DNA of 64,000 nucleotides from Armatimonadota bacterium (GTDB lineage Bacteria > Armatimonadota > Zipacnadia > Zipacnadales > JABUFB01): the NCBI GenBank assembly GCA_013314775.1, contig JABUFB010000013.1:124001-188000 (forward strand). The letters are read 5' to 3'. Both the position numbers and the translations under genes were made by a program. The notes under the pieces are model-generated. The model was not told where the DNA came from and did not search any database. It was given only the letters and a program-made list of their open reading frames with translations. Of the stretch, positions 40,442 to 48,746 are shown piece by piece (position 1 is the stretch's first letter; each line of letters starts with the position of its first letter).

Positions 40442-41029
40442 TCAGTCGCTCGCGATGACTGTCCACTCGCGCTGCTTTGTCTCAAGTTGCCACTTCGCAT
40501 GCCCGTCCGCGTAGAAGTGGTTCGCCCCATCATTGTGCCGCTTGTCCACATATCGCTCGTTCGGCGCCGTGGCCGCCCAGTACACGTAATAGCGCCCATC
40601 CATGCTGTCCGACGCCACGATGGTCTCCGCCGGCGCCTCAATCGACGCCAGCGCGGTGCTGTACCACAGGCAATACGTCCCGTCATTCGTCGAGTTCATC
40701 CCATACGACATGTACAGGCCTGTGTACGGGTCAATCGCCGGCGGGCCTTCCAGGCACCGGTAGATCTCGGTGTTCCGGATATACGGCTGCAGCAACTGCT
40801 GCCACCGGTACCGCGCCGCACCCACCGCAATGTAGATGGGACAGGTGGTCTCGTCATAGTCCTGGGCGTACATGTTCCAGGCAAGAGCAATTTGCTTCAT
40901 GTTGCTCAGGCACGACGCCTGCCGGGCCTTGCTCCGGGCCTGGGCGAAGACGGGAAAGAGAATAGCGGCGAGGATCGCGATGATCGCGATGACCACCAGC
41001 AGTTCGATAAGCGTGAAGCCGCGTCGCAT
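40442..41029 (-). CDS. Pseudopilin-like protein with H-X9-DG motif (DUF1559 type)
   Basis: A 195-residue protein beginning [13 protein letters not shown], with prepilin peptidase cleavage expected after Gly4 and Glu at mature position 5. The helix runs through [22 protein letters not shown]. The C-terminal half has paired Cys residues and the motif [17 protein letters not shown] (H-X9-DG). It is the first gene of a likely six-gene minus-strand operon and has its own promoter candidate at 41067-41096. The close match of its first 30 residues with the pseudopilins at 12516 and 45768 shows recent common ancestry or strong constraint. Confidence 0.9.
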   Translation of the reverse strand: MRRGFTLIELLVVIAIIAILAAILFPVFAQARSKARQASCLSNMKQIALAWNMYAQDYDETTCPIYIAVGAARYRWQQLLQPYIRNTEIYRCLEGPPAIDPYTGLYMSYGMNSTNDGTYCLWYSTALASIEAPAETIVASDSMDGRYYVYWAATAPNERYVDKRHNDGANHFYADGHAKWQLETKQREWTVIASD

Positions 41030-41066
41030 GGCATCCCCTGACAGACCATTCTGTGCGCACCGAGAT

Positions 41067-41096
41067 ACGGTAGCACGAAAACGTAATTCGTGTCAA
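41067..41096 (-). promoter_or_regulatory. Candidate promoter with inverted repeat in its spacer
   Basis: On the minus strand TTGACA (41091-41096) and TACCGT (41067-41072) are 18 bases apart, 38 bases before the pseudopilin start. An inverted repeat CACGAA-N7-TTCGTG occupies 41074-41092, covering most of the spacer and the edge of the -35, a good position for a repressor. Confidence 0.5.
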
Positions 41097-41186
41097 AAGC
41101 AATGGTGATCACTCCTTGCAGGCGGTCCCGCCCAACGCGGCGAAGGTCTATTCGTCACTGTCCCTCACCATAAGAGGTGAATCCGC

Positions 41187-44084
41187 ATGCCACGAGGCTT
41201 CTTCCCCGCAGCCGCAGTGCTCCTGCTCATTCCCACCCTCTGCTGCGCCCAATCGCCCACCCTCACCCGCGAGGGCGCTACTTGGGTCGTTGAGGGTGAC
41301 AGCTATCGAGCCATTCTCGGGGCAGAAGCACTCGACTTCGCCCTGGAACTCAGAGGCATTGATGGCCGGTGGCACCCGGTGACTAAGACCGCCGCCGGCG
41401 TCAGCACGGGTTATCTCACCGGTTCCGACGTCCTCAGTTCCCACGGGACCCGCGCCACCTGCATCGCGGTGGAGCTCGCAGACATGGTGCATATCTCCCG
41501 GCGCGGCCCGATCAGCCGCTTCCTGGGCCTGGAGATGGTCATCAACTGCATTTGCACCCACGATGGCATTCTCATGTCTGCTGAGTTGTCGCGCAAGAGC
41601 GGCGCTCCGCTGGAGGGCAGCCTATGGGCGCCCGCGCGCCTGATACTCGATCCCGAAGCTTGGGACACCTACTGGTTCCGCGACCCCGATGGCACGGACC
41701 ATTCCGGCGCAATCTCTTCCCTCGACCCCGTTCCCGGGTACGCAGGCGTCTCCCCCTGGGGTAACACCGGCGACACAGTCAAGCGTCTCAATCCACAGGC
41801 TCCCGCGCTCGTCGTTCGCTCGCAGTCTTCGGGCACCGGCCTCGGCGTGGTGTTCGTGAACTATGAGGAAGACTGGGCTCGGGGGTTCAGCTTTCTTCAG
41901 CGCCATACGCCGGCGAATCTCTATTTCTACACAGGCTACGTCGCCGCCGGCGAACCCGGGGCTCGCTGGGCCTGGCTGGCGCCCTTTGGCCCCGAAAACA
42001 CCCCTGCCGATGTGGCGCGCGCCACGAGACTGGCCTCTGAGGGCGCTCAGTTGGCCCAGGCCTTCACTCTCCAGGCCCCTCCGGTACCCGATGAATGGCT
42101 GCGCGACGCCCCCGACTTTCCCGCCGATCTCGCACGCACCCAGCCCGTGGCCGATATCCGCGACGCCATCATCTACACTATGGGGGAGCGCACTTCGTCC
42201 GAGTACTCCCTTGCCCTGCATCGCAAGGCCGGTTCGGATATGATCGTGCGCGGCTGGTTCAAGTGGGGGCAGGCCCCACCGGTCCACGAATGGGCCGCGA
42301 TCCCCGGTCAGGCCCACGAGTTCGGCGCATTGTTCGGCGGGGGCATCACCTGCAGCGCCCTGTACGACACTGAGAACGGGATTACCCGCGAGCAACTCCT
42401 CGACATGGCCACCCGCGCGCCCAACGGTGAACTCGTGGACGCCTGGGACCAGCCCGGCACCCGGCACGGCTCCCTCTCCTGCCCCGCATATATCGACTAT
42501 CTCTTCCGCTGGTGCCGCGAGCAGATCGATGCCGGCGTGGACTACCTCTTCATGGACGAGCACACCGCCGCCCTCAGCAGAATGGAAGGTTACGACGATT
42601 ACTCCCTCCGCGATTTCCGCCACTTCCTCCTCGAAATCTCCGAAGAAACCCGCGACTGGGCTGACCGCGATCCGCGATGGACGTCGGAACTCGAGGTCCC
42701 CCTGGACAACAACACCGTTTGCCCCTCGGGTGGCATGGATAGCTTCGATTACCGCGAGTACCTGCGCATCAAGGGCTTGCTGGAAGTCCCGACCTCAGCC
42801 GCGAACCGCATGAGCACTCAGTGGTCGCGTTTCCGGGCCTGGCGAGACGACCGTGCCTGGAAGGAACTCACCGACCGCATCCGCGCCTATGCAGCCGAGA
42901 AGGGGCGCACGGTACTAATCAGCGCCAATGGGCTCGCGAAATACGTGGACCTCCAAGTGCTGGGCGTCTGGGGACAGTGGGCGGTGAAGAACGGCCACAT
43001 CGATCTGTCCGACAACCAGCTTCCCTACTGGCGCTCTCTCGTGACTCGCGGGCGCCGCCTGGCCGGGAGCGACGTGCCGGTGGTGCTGTTTCACGACTGG
43101 GGCTTCGGCGATCCGCCCTTCCCCTGGCTCGCCGTTGCGCCTTCCGAACGCGAAGTCTGGATGCGCACCCGCGGCGCCGAGATCTATGCCGCCGGTGCCA
43201 TCTTCGCTTACCCCGTCCTGGGGCCGTTCAACTGCGATGCCGGCCGCGACGGCACCTTCTCCACCATCGCCCACCAGACCGCTTTCATCAAGCGCAATCG
43301 TGACCTTTATCAGAAGAGCGCGTGGCTTGGCAGCGATGGCATCGCCCCTGAGCCACCGCACCTCAGCCTCGCCGCCTGGTGGAATGAAGGCCGCGGTACG
43401 CTGGTCATTCACGTCATCAACCGCAATGTCCGCGACGGCGCCCTTGTGCCCGCCGAAAATGTCATACTCCGGACACCGCTGGTCGAGCTCCCCACCGACG
43501 CCCACATGATCTCCCCCGACTTCGACGGCGAGCGCCCTGTCGACTGCAAGGCCACCCAAGGCGGCATGGAGATCAGACTCGGTTCGATCGATGCGTACTC
43601 CATCGTCCTCCTGCGGTACGAGAAACAGCCCGACTGCCGCGGCCTGCGCGATTCCGTGCGCGTCCGGCCCATGGGTCACTGGGAACGCCCCGCGCGCAGT
43701 GACTTCGCGGTCCTTCCCGGCTGCGACGTGGACCATCCGGAACAAGTCGAAGGCTACCTGCAGGGCATGTTGCACCAACACCTGCGCAATCCGCCGGTGT
43801 TCCGCGTGAATGCCCTGAAGCCCGCCGAACTCCTGGTGAACGTGAAAGCAGTCGCCACCCTGGGCGCACGTCTTGAACTCAGTGTGGATGGGGTTGTCAC
43901 ACAGACCGAGGACTTTCCGGACCTCGACGGTCTGAACAATGGCTCCATGGCGGAGTACGACAAGACAGTCACCTTCAGGATCCCGGCCGGGAAGCATCGG
44001 GTGAAGCTGGACAATGTGGGCGGCGACTGGGCGGTGCTGAGCTGGCTTGAATTCCGTGGCGACTTCGGTCCCCCGCCGGAATAG
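41187..44084 (+). CDS. Large secreted TIM-barrel protein with C-terminal beta domain
   Basis: A 965-residue protein with a signal peptide (MPRGFFPAAAVLLLIPTLCCA). Residues about 25-290 are beta-rich (GATWVVEGDSYRAILGAEALDFALELRG) as in the N-terminal domain of many carbohydrate enzymes. Residues about 320-720 are barrel-like, with WFKWGQAPPVHEWAAIPG, VDYLFMDEHTAALSRMEGYDDY (an acidic D-E pair at a strand end), RTVLISANGLAKYVDLQVLG and VPVVLFHDWGFGDPPFPW. The last about 110 residues form a jelly-roll-like domain (LLVNVKAVATLGARLELSVDGV, AGKHRVKLDNVGGDW), likely carbohydrate-binding. It is probably a glycoside hydrolase of an uncharacterised type. The gene diverges from the pseudopilin operon. 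Confidence 0.75.
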   Translation: MPRGFFPAAAVLLLIPTLCCAQSPTLTREGATWVVEGDSYRAILGAEALDFALELRGIDGRWHPVTKTAAGVSTGYLTGSDVLSSHGTRATCIAVELADMVHISRRGPISRFLGLEMVINCICTHDGILMSAELSRKSGAPLEGSLWAPARLILDPEAWDTYWFRDPDGTDHSGAISSLDPVPGYAGVSPWGNTGDTVKRLNPQAPALVVRSQSSGTGLGVVFVNYEEDWARGFSFLQRHTPANLYFYTGYVAAGEPGARWAWLAPFGPENTPADVARATRLASEGAQLAQAFTLQAPPVPDEWLRDAPDFPADLARTQPVADIRDAIIYTMGERTSSEYSLALHRKAGSDMIVRGWFKWGQAPPVHEWAAIPGQAHEFGALFGGGITCSALYDTENGITREQLLDMATRAPNGELVDAWDQPGTRHGSLSCPAYIDYLFRWCREQIDAGVDYLFMDEHTAALSRMEGYDDYSLRDFRHFLLEISEETRDWADRDPRWTSELEVPLDNNTVCPSGGMDSFDYREYLRIKGLLEVPTSAANRMSTQWSRFRAWRDDRAWKELTDRIRAYAAEKGRTVLISANGLAKYVDLQVLGVWGQWAVKNGHIDLSDNQLPYWRSLVTRGRRLAGSDVPVVLFHDWGFGDPPFPWLAVAPSEREVWMRTRGAEIYAAGAIFAYPVLGPFNCDAGRDGTFSTIAHQTAFIKRNRDLYQKSAWLGSDGIAPEPPHLSLAAWWNEGRGTLVIHVINRNVRDGALVPAENVILRTPLVELPTDAHMISPDFDGERPVDCKATQGGMEIRLGSIDAYSIVLLRYEKQPDCRGLRDSVRVRPMGHWERPARSDFAVLPGCDVDHPEQVEGYLQGMLHQHLRNPPVFRVNALKPAELLVNVKAVATLGARLELSVDGVVTQTEDFPDLDGLNNGSMAEYDKTVTFRIPAGKHRVKLDNVGGDWAVLSWLEFRGDFGPPPE

Positions 44085-44243
44085 GTCACTCGCCCGGCCG
44101 GCCATTCGCAACCGCCGTCTGGATGGGCTGCATAGGCGAGCGCCCTGGAACGCAGCGCCGGGGTGAGGCCGCCGTTGCAGGAATCCTCATTCCCTTCGCG
44201 GAATACACGCCCACGCAAATCCTCCCCAAGCGAGGCCTCCGCC

Positions 44244-45629
44244 ATGAGACATCTCGCCTTCCTGGTCCCTGCCTTCGTGCTTCTCGCAGTCCTCTCAGGC
44301 TGCCCGAAGCCTCAGCCCGAGGCGCCGGCCAACGCGCCCGCACCCGTCGCCGCTACCGGCGTGGAGTCCCCCTCCGCGGGCGGGAAGCTGGCCGGGGAAC
44401 TCACCCTCTGGACAATCTGGAACACAGAGCCCCGCAAGTCCGCACTCGACGAGATTGTCAAGGGCTTTACCAAAGCCAATCCCGACGTCACAATTCAGGT
44501 CAGCAATCTCGAACCAGACCAGTACAAGACCAAGATCCGTGTGGCGCTGGGCGGCGACAGTCCTCCCGACATCTACTTCGTCTGGAGCGGCGAGAAAATG
44601 CTGCACGCCTTTGTGCGCGGCGGCAACTGCCTCGACCTCACTCCCTACCTCGACGCCGATGACGGCGCCTGGCGACAGAATCTCATCGACCAAGCCCTCA
44701 AAGCCTACGTGTACGACGGGAAGACCTATGGCGTCCCATACTTGCTGCAATGCACTTTCTTCTTCTACAACAAGGACATCTTCGCAGAGCACAACATCGA
44801 GATCCCGAAGACCTGGGACGAACTCATCGCGGTCTGCGAGAAGCTCAAGGCCGCAGGGGTCACGCCCATCGCACTTGGCAACAAGGAGCGATGGCCCGCG
44901 CACCACTTCCCCTGCGTCCTCTTCCAGCGGCTGATGGGGCACAAAGCCGTCATGGATCAGTACGACCCCATGGGCCCCGGCGACTACGCCGATCCGGGTT
45001 GGCTCAAAGGCCTTGAGATGTTCGACGACTTCCAGAAGAAGGGTGTCTTCAATGCCAGCCCAAACGGCCTGAGTCGCGCGGACGCCCGTGCAATGTTTTA
45101 CGGAGAGAAGGCCGCGATGTTCTACACCGGCACCTGGGACTTCTCGCAGCTCGTCGAAGGCGGAGAGGCCCCGAAAGCTTTCTGGGACAAGTGGGACTTC
45201 TTCAACTTCCCATCGGTGAGCGGGGGTAAAGGGGAACAAGACGCCCTGGCAGGGTCGGCTGACGGCTATGTGATCTCCAGCAAGACGAAACACCCCGAAG
45301 CCGCGGCCGCCTTTCTGCAGTACATGACTTCCCCCGAAGTTGCCCGCGAGTTCGTGAGCAAGTGCAAAGAACTGGTCCAGGTCAAGGGCGCGGTCACTGA
45401 GGACAATGCCAGCTGGTACTTGCGCAAGTACATGGAGATGGTGGAAGACGCCCCGGTCATCTCCGCCTGGACGGACACCATGATGGAGCATTCGGTCGCC
45501 GAAGCCCTCATGAACGGCGTTCAGGGCATGCTCGCGGGACAGATGACCCCAGAGCAGGTCATGAAGGCCGTCCGCGAGCGCCAGGCAGCCGTCAAGAAGG
45601 AGCTTGAGGCGCAGGCTGACGCGCAATAG
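44244..45629 (+). CDS. Solute-binding lipoprotein of a sugar ABC transporter (family 1)
   Basis: A 461-residue protein; the ATG at 44244 follows GAGG, whereas the upstream ATG at 44163 has no ribosome site. The lipobox is AVLSGC at about residue 20, followed by a Pro/Ala-rich linker of about 25 residues. The mature domain begins ELTLWTIWNTEPRKSALDEIVKGF and has PPDIYFVWSGEKMLHAFVRGGNCLDLTPYL, YGVPYLLQCTFFFYNKDIF, IPKTWDELIAVCEKLKAAG and AAMFYTGTWDFSQLVEGG. It has the classic family-1 sugar-binding layout. As with the protein at 38384, no permease is encoded nearby. A terminator hairpin follows. Confidence 0.92.
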   Translation: MRHLAFLVPAFVLLAVLSGCPKPQPEAPANAPAPVAATGVESPSAGGKLAGELTLWTIWNTEPRKSALDEIVKGFTKANPDVTIQVSNLEPDQYKTKIRVALGGDSPPDIYFVWSGEKMLHAFVRGGNCLDLTPYLDADDGAWRQNLIDQALKAYVYDGKTYGVPYLLQCTFFFYNKDIFAEHNIEIPKTWDELIAVCEKLKAAGVTPIALGNKERWPAHHFPCVLFQRLMGHKAVMDQYDPMGPGDYADPGWLKGLEMFDDFQKKGVFNASPNGLSRADARAMFYGEKAAMFYTGTWDFSQLVEGGEAPKAFWDKWDFFNFPSVSGGKGEQDALAGSADGYVISSKTKHPEAAAAFLQYMTSPEVAREFVSKCKELVQVKGAVTEDNASWYLRKYMEMVEDAPVISAWTDTMMEHSVAEALMNGVQGMLAGQMTPEQVMKAVRERQAAVKKELEAQADAQ

Positions 45630-45654
45630 CAACCTACCCGGACCGCGACCTGCG

Positions 45655-45683
45655 AGCACCGAGGCATTCCACGCCTCGGTGCT
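45655..45683 (+). terminator. Terminator hairpin after the solute-binding protein gene
   Basis: A perfect 11-bp stem (AGCACCGAGGC with GCCTCGGTGCT), 7-base loop, followed by GTCATTT. It lies 25 bases after the stop. Confidence 0.7.
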
Positions 45684-45767
45684 GTCATTTGCCATTGCAG
45701 CCACCAGACCGAGTATGCTATGGTTACCCGCCGTGGGCCCCGGCCCAATCCTGCAAGGAGGTCCGAT

Positions 45768-46406
45768 ATGCGACGCGGTTTTACGCTGATTGAGTTGCTA
45801 GTCGTCATCGCCATCATTGCCATTCTGGCGGCGATCCTCTTCCCGGTTTTCGCGCGCGCACGCGAGAAAGCCCGGCAGAGCAGTTGTCTGTCGAATATCA
45901 AGCAGCAGGGCCTTGCCGTGCTCATGTACGCACAGGACTACGACGAGGTCCTTCCCCGCCACTGCTACCAGCCCCGCCCGGCCATCGCCTTCGGTGACTG
46001 GCCGTGGTCTTACGCCGTGCAGCCGTATACGAAAAACGAGCAGGTCTTCTTGTGCCCCTCCAACAGCGACTGGCGCAACCGCTCCAAATGCTGCGGTGGC
46101 TATGGCTACAACCTCTCCACCACCCCCAGCGGCGGCACTGTAGGATGTACCGCCCGCAAGATGGCACAGATCACTGCCCCGGCCGGCCTGATCATGATCA
46201 CCGAGACCGGAGATGGTACAAACGCGGTGGCCTGGTGCGGATACTGGAACGTGGAATCCGACACCGGTAACCCGACCTATGTCCACACCACCGGCCGCCA
46301 CAACGAAGGCAGCAACTCCTGCTTCGTCGACGGACATGCCAAGTGGCTGAAGGCCTCCGAGATCCTCCGCACCCGCGGCTACTGGGACTCCCGCTACAGC
46401 CAATAG
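45768..46406 (+). CDS. Pseudopilin-like protein with H-X9-DG motif (DUF1559 type)
   Basis: A 212-residue protein starting at the ATG at 45768, preceded by a perfect AAGGAGGT. The leader is [22 protein letters not shown]. Then [25 protein letters not shown] and [11 protein letters not shown] are nearly identical to the pseudopilins at 12516 and 41029. The C-terminal H-X9-DG motif is [18 protein letters not shown]. Eight or more Cys residues (including KCCGG) suggest a disulfide-stabilised head. It lies between two strong hairpins and therefore is probably expressed on its own transcript. Confidence 0.92.
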   Translation: MRRGFTLIELLVVIAIIAILAAILFPVFARAREKARQSSCLSNIKQQGLAVLMYAQDYDEVLPRHCYQPRPAIAFGDWPWSYAVQPYTKNEQVFLCPSNSDWRNRSKCCGGYGYNLSTTPSGGTVGCTARKMAQITAPAGLIMITETGDGTNAVAWCGYWNVESDTGNPTYVHTTGRHNEGSNSCFVDGHAKWLKASEILRTRGYWDSRYSQ

Positions 46407-46429
46407 TCCATCGATTCCCGCAAAGCACG

Positions 46430-46463
46430 AACGCCCGGCAGGAGTCCTCTCCCGCCGGGCGTT
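46430..46463. terminator. Bidirectional terminator hairpin between pseudopilin and sulfatase genes
   Basis: A 10-bp stem (AACGCCCGGC with GCCGGGCGTT) encloses a 14-base loop. It lies 23 bases after the pseudopilin stop and 19 bases after the sulfatase stop on the other strand, so it could serve both convergent transcripts. Confidence 0.65.
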
Positions 46464-46482
46464 TGCGCTGATCTTCCGGCAA

Positions 46483-47865
46483 CTAGCCTACAGGCGCCAC
46501 ATCCATGCTCGCGTTCCACTTGTCCAGCATCTTTCGCAGCTCAGCGATGATGGCGTCCGAGCCCGGCTGGTCCGCGATGTTCGTGGTCTCCCAAGGGTCT
46601 GTCACCATGTCGAACAGCTGAACCGACGGGTCATTGCCCCAGGTGACCAGCTTATGCCGCGGCGTCCGCACAATCCGCCCCTCATACTGCCACTCCGCCA
46701 CAATGAACTCCCGCCAGGGGGTGTCCTCCCGGCCCTCCACCAACGGGCGCAGGCTCAAGCCTCTGGCATCCGGCGGAGGCGCAACACCGGCGAAGTCGCA
46801 GACAGTGCTCACCACGTCAACGCCCGAGACTAAGTGGGTGCTGTCAACCAGCCCTTGCTCCATGCTTCCCGGACAGGACCAGATCATCGGCACCTTCATC
46901 GACTCATCGTACGGGTGCCATTTCTGCACATTCCCGTGGCGGCCCGCGCCTTCGCCGTGGTCCGCCGTGAACACCACCACCGTCTCCTCCGCAAGCCCGG
47001 TGTCCTCCAGCGCATCCAGGAGCCTGCCCACATCCTGGTCCAGCATCTCCACCATCCGGTAGTAGCAGTACAGGTAGTATCGCCAGCGCAAGTCCGTGTC
47101 GAACCCTGAGAAGCCGTTGCCCACTTTCGCGGGCCCTGGCGGGCGGCTGCGATGGTTCGGCGGCAACTCGGGCAGCTCGTCGCGAATGCTCTCCAGGGGC
47201 AGGTCCCTCGGCACTAGCGTCTCCGGCGACAACATCCAGTAGCAGATGTCATGGGGCTGGTGGAACGAAGCCACCAGCAGGAACGGATTCGCCTCCTTCT
47301 TGGGACGGTTCCGCAGGAACGCCTCGCAGGATCGGGACACCCATGCATCGTCGATCTGACCGTTGCTTCGCCCGGAGGGCAGCGCCCGGAACCCCTTCAT
47401 CGCGGGCGTAGCAAAACCCATCGGCAAGTGCCACTTGCCGCAATACGCAGTGTCGTACCCCGCCTGACTCGAAAGCCATTCACCAAGATTCGGCATGCCC
47501 TCGCGGATCGCCAGCTCGTTGTGGACCACCCCGGTCTCCACAGGCATGCGACCGGTGAACAGCGCGCTCCGGGCGGGGGAACACACTGGGTTCGTACTGT
47601 GCGACTGGGTGAACAGCACGCCTCGCGACGCGAGACGGTCCAGGTTTGGCGTCTGTACCCACCGGCAGCCCAGCGCCGACATTGCGTCCAGGTTCATCTG
47701 ATCGCAGAGGATGTACAGGAAGTTGGGGGGCCTGCCCAATGGTGCTGCCTGCGCAGAGCGTATTGGCCCTGCTGCCAGTGCTGCCGCGGCCATTGCGCCT
47801 GTCTTCAGGAAGTCCCGTCGGCTGACCGCTCCGGTCCCGGTCACCGTGGATTCTCGCGCCTTCAT
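46483..47865 (-). CDS. Tat-exported arylsulfatase family protein
   Basis: A 460-residue sulfatase. The N-terminus has a twin-arginine signal, SRRDFLKTGAMAAAALAAG. The formylglycine site is Cys95 in NPVCSPARSALFTGR (C-x-P-x-R), so a formylglycine-generating enzyme is required. Other active-site parts are NFLYILCDQMNLDAM (first metal Asp, with Gln where a second Asp is common), YCGKWHLP and VVVFTADHGEGAGRHG. It removes sulfate esters from an organic substrate, here probably a sulfated polysaccharide, in the periplasm. It overlaps the next gene upstream (47862-47865) by four bases and is the last gene of a three-gene set. Confidence 0.93.
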   Translation of the reverse strand: MKARESTVTGTGAVSRRDFLKTGAMAAAALAAGPIRSAQAAPLGRPPNFLYILCDQMNLDAMSALGCRWVQTPNLDRLASRGVLFTQSHSTNPVCSPARSALFTGRMPVETGVVHNELAIREGMPNLGEWLSSQAGYDTAYCGKWHLPMGFATPAMKGFRALPSGRSNGQIDDAWVSRSCEAFLRNRPKKEANPFLLVASFHQPHDICYWMLSPETLVPRDLPLESIRDELPELPPNHRSRPPGPAKVGNGFSGFDTDLRWRYYLYCYYRMVEMLDQDVGRLLDALEDTGLAEETVVVFTADHGEGAGRHGNVQKWHPYDESMKVPMIWSCPGSMEQGLVDSTHLVSGVDVVSTVCDFAGVAPPPDARGLSLRPLVEGREDTPWREFIVAEWQYEGRIVRTPRHKLVTWGNDPSVQLFDMVTDPWETTNIADQPGSDAIIAELRKMLDKWNASMDVAPVG

Positions 47866-48710
47866 GCCAGATCACCCTCCCACGGTGCCACGACCTTCTG
47901 CCCCGGGCCCTTGTACACATACGCGGCGATGCCCGACAGAACCATGAGCAGTCGTCCCGCATCATCCACCCAATACACAGTGGGCAGCACGCCGAACCCG
48001 GTCTGCTCCCAGGCGTTGACCTTCGTCGCCACGGCCCCCTCACGCGCCTCCACCGGGCGATATACCGTACCCGCCTCCAACTCCACCGCATTCTCCCGCC
48101 ACACCCGCTTGCCCCCCAGCTCGATGGTCGCCGCCCTGCGGAAGGCCAGCTTCTGCCGCGGCTTCACCTGCTGGTTGAACCGGTCGATCAGCGTGAACTC
48201 CAGCGCCGGCGCATCCGGCGCGGATCTGCGCTGCACCGCCTCGAACAGTCCGAACCAGAAGGCCATCGCCCCCTGCACTGGCACGGTCCGCTCCCTGTCA
48301 CCGATCCGAACCCTCAATCCGCCCGGAATCGCCAGCCCGGTCTCGCGCAACCGCGTCTCCTCGATCGGCTGGCCTTTGTCGTCACACAGGACCGTCTCCA
48401 GCTCCCAGTCCAGCGGCGTGGCGAGCGCGTCCGTCGCGCAGGTCATCCCCGCGATGCAGTACTGCGAGCCAAGTGTTGCAAGCTTCCGCAGTCGCATCTC
48501 CAGCCGGAACCGTTCACCATCCACCGGAGTCCGCGTCAGTGAGAACGCGCCGACCTTGTAAGCCCGCTGGGTTGTCTCCCACAAGTCGAAGGTCGTTTCC
48601 CAGACTCCGCTCGGGTCAAACACGCCGGCAGGCGGCTGGAATCCCTCCGTCGCCGGTGCGAAATGGGCCAGCGAGAAGTCGTCGTTCACCGTCAGCGTCG
48701 CTTCTGTCAT
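47862..48710 (-). CDS. Unknown beta-rich protein coupled to the sulfatase
   Basis: A 282-residue protein without a signal peptide or membrane helix. Sequence features include VFDPSGVWETTFDLWETTQRAYKVG, LRKLATLGSQYCIAGMTCATDALATPLDWELETVLCDDKG and VNAWEQTGFGVLPTVYWVDDAGRLLMVLSGIAAYVY. It looks mainly beta and has no motif I recognise. The gene lies between the ManD-like gene (36 bases upstream) and the sulfatase gene (four-base overlap), so it most likely takes part in the same sugar process. The preserved frame and coupling support a real gene. Confidence 0.8.
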   Translation of the reverse strand: MTEATLTVNDDFSLAHFAPATEGFQPPAGVFDPSGVWETTFDLWETTQRAYKVGAFSLTRTPVDGERFRLEMRLRKLATLGSQYCIAGMTCATDALATPLDWELETVLCDDKGQPIEETRLRETGLAIPGGLRVRIGDRERTVPVQGAMAFWFGLFEAVQRRSAPDAPALEFTLIDRFNQQVKPRQKLAFRRAATIELGGKRVWRENAVELEAGTVYRPVEAREGAVATKVNAWEQTGFGVLPTVYWVDDAGRLLMVLSGIAAYVYKGPGQKVVAPWEGDLA

Positions 48711-48746
48711 GCGCCTTGCCTCCCTCGAACACGGTCCACTGCCGCG

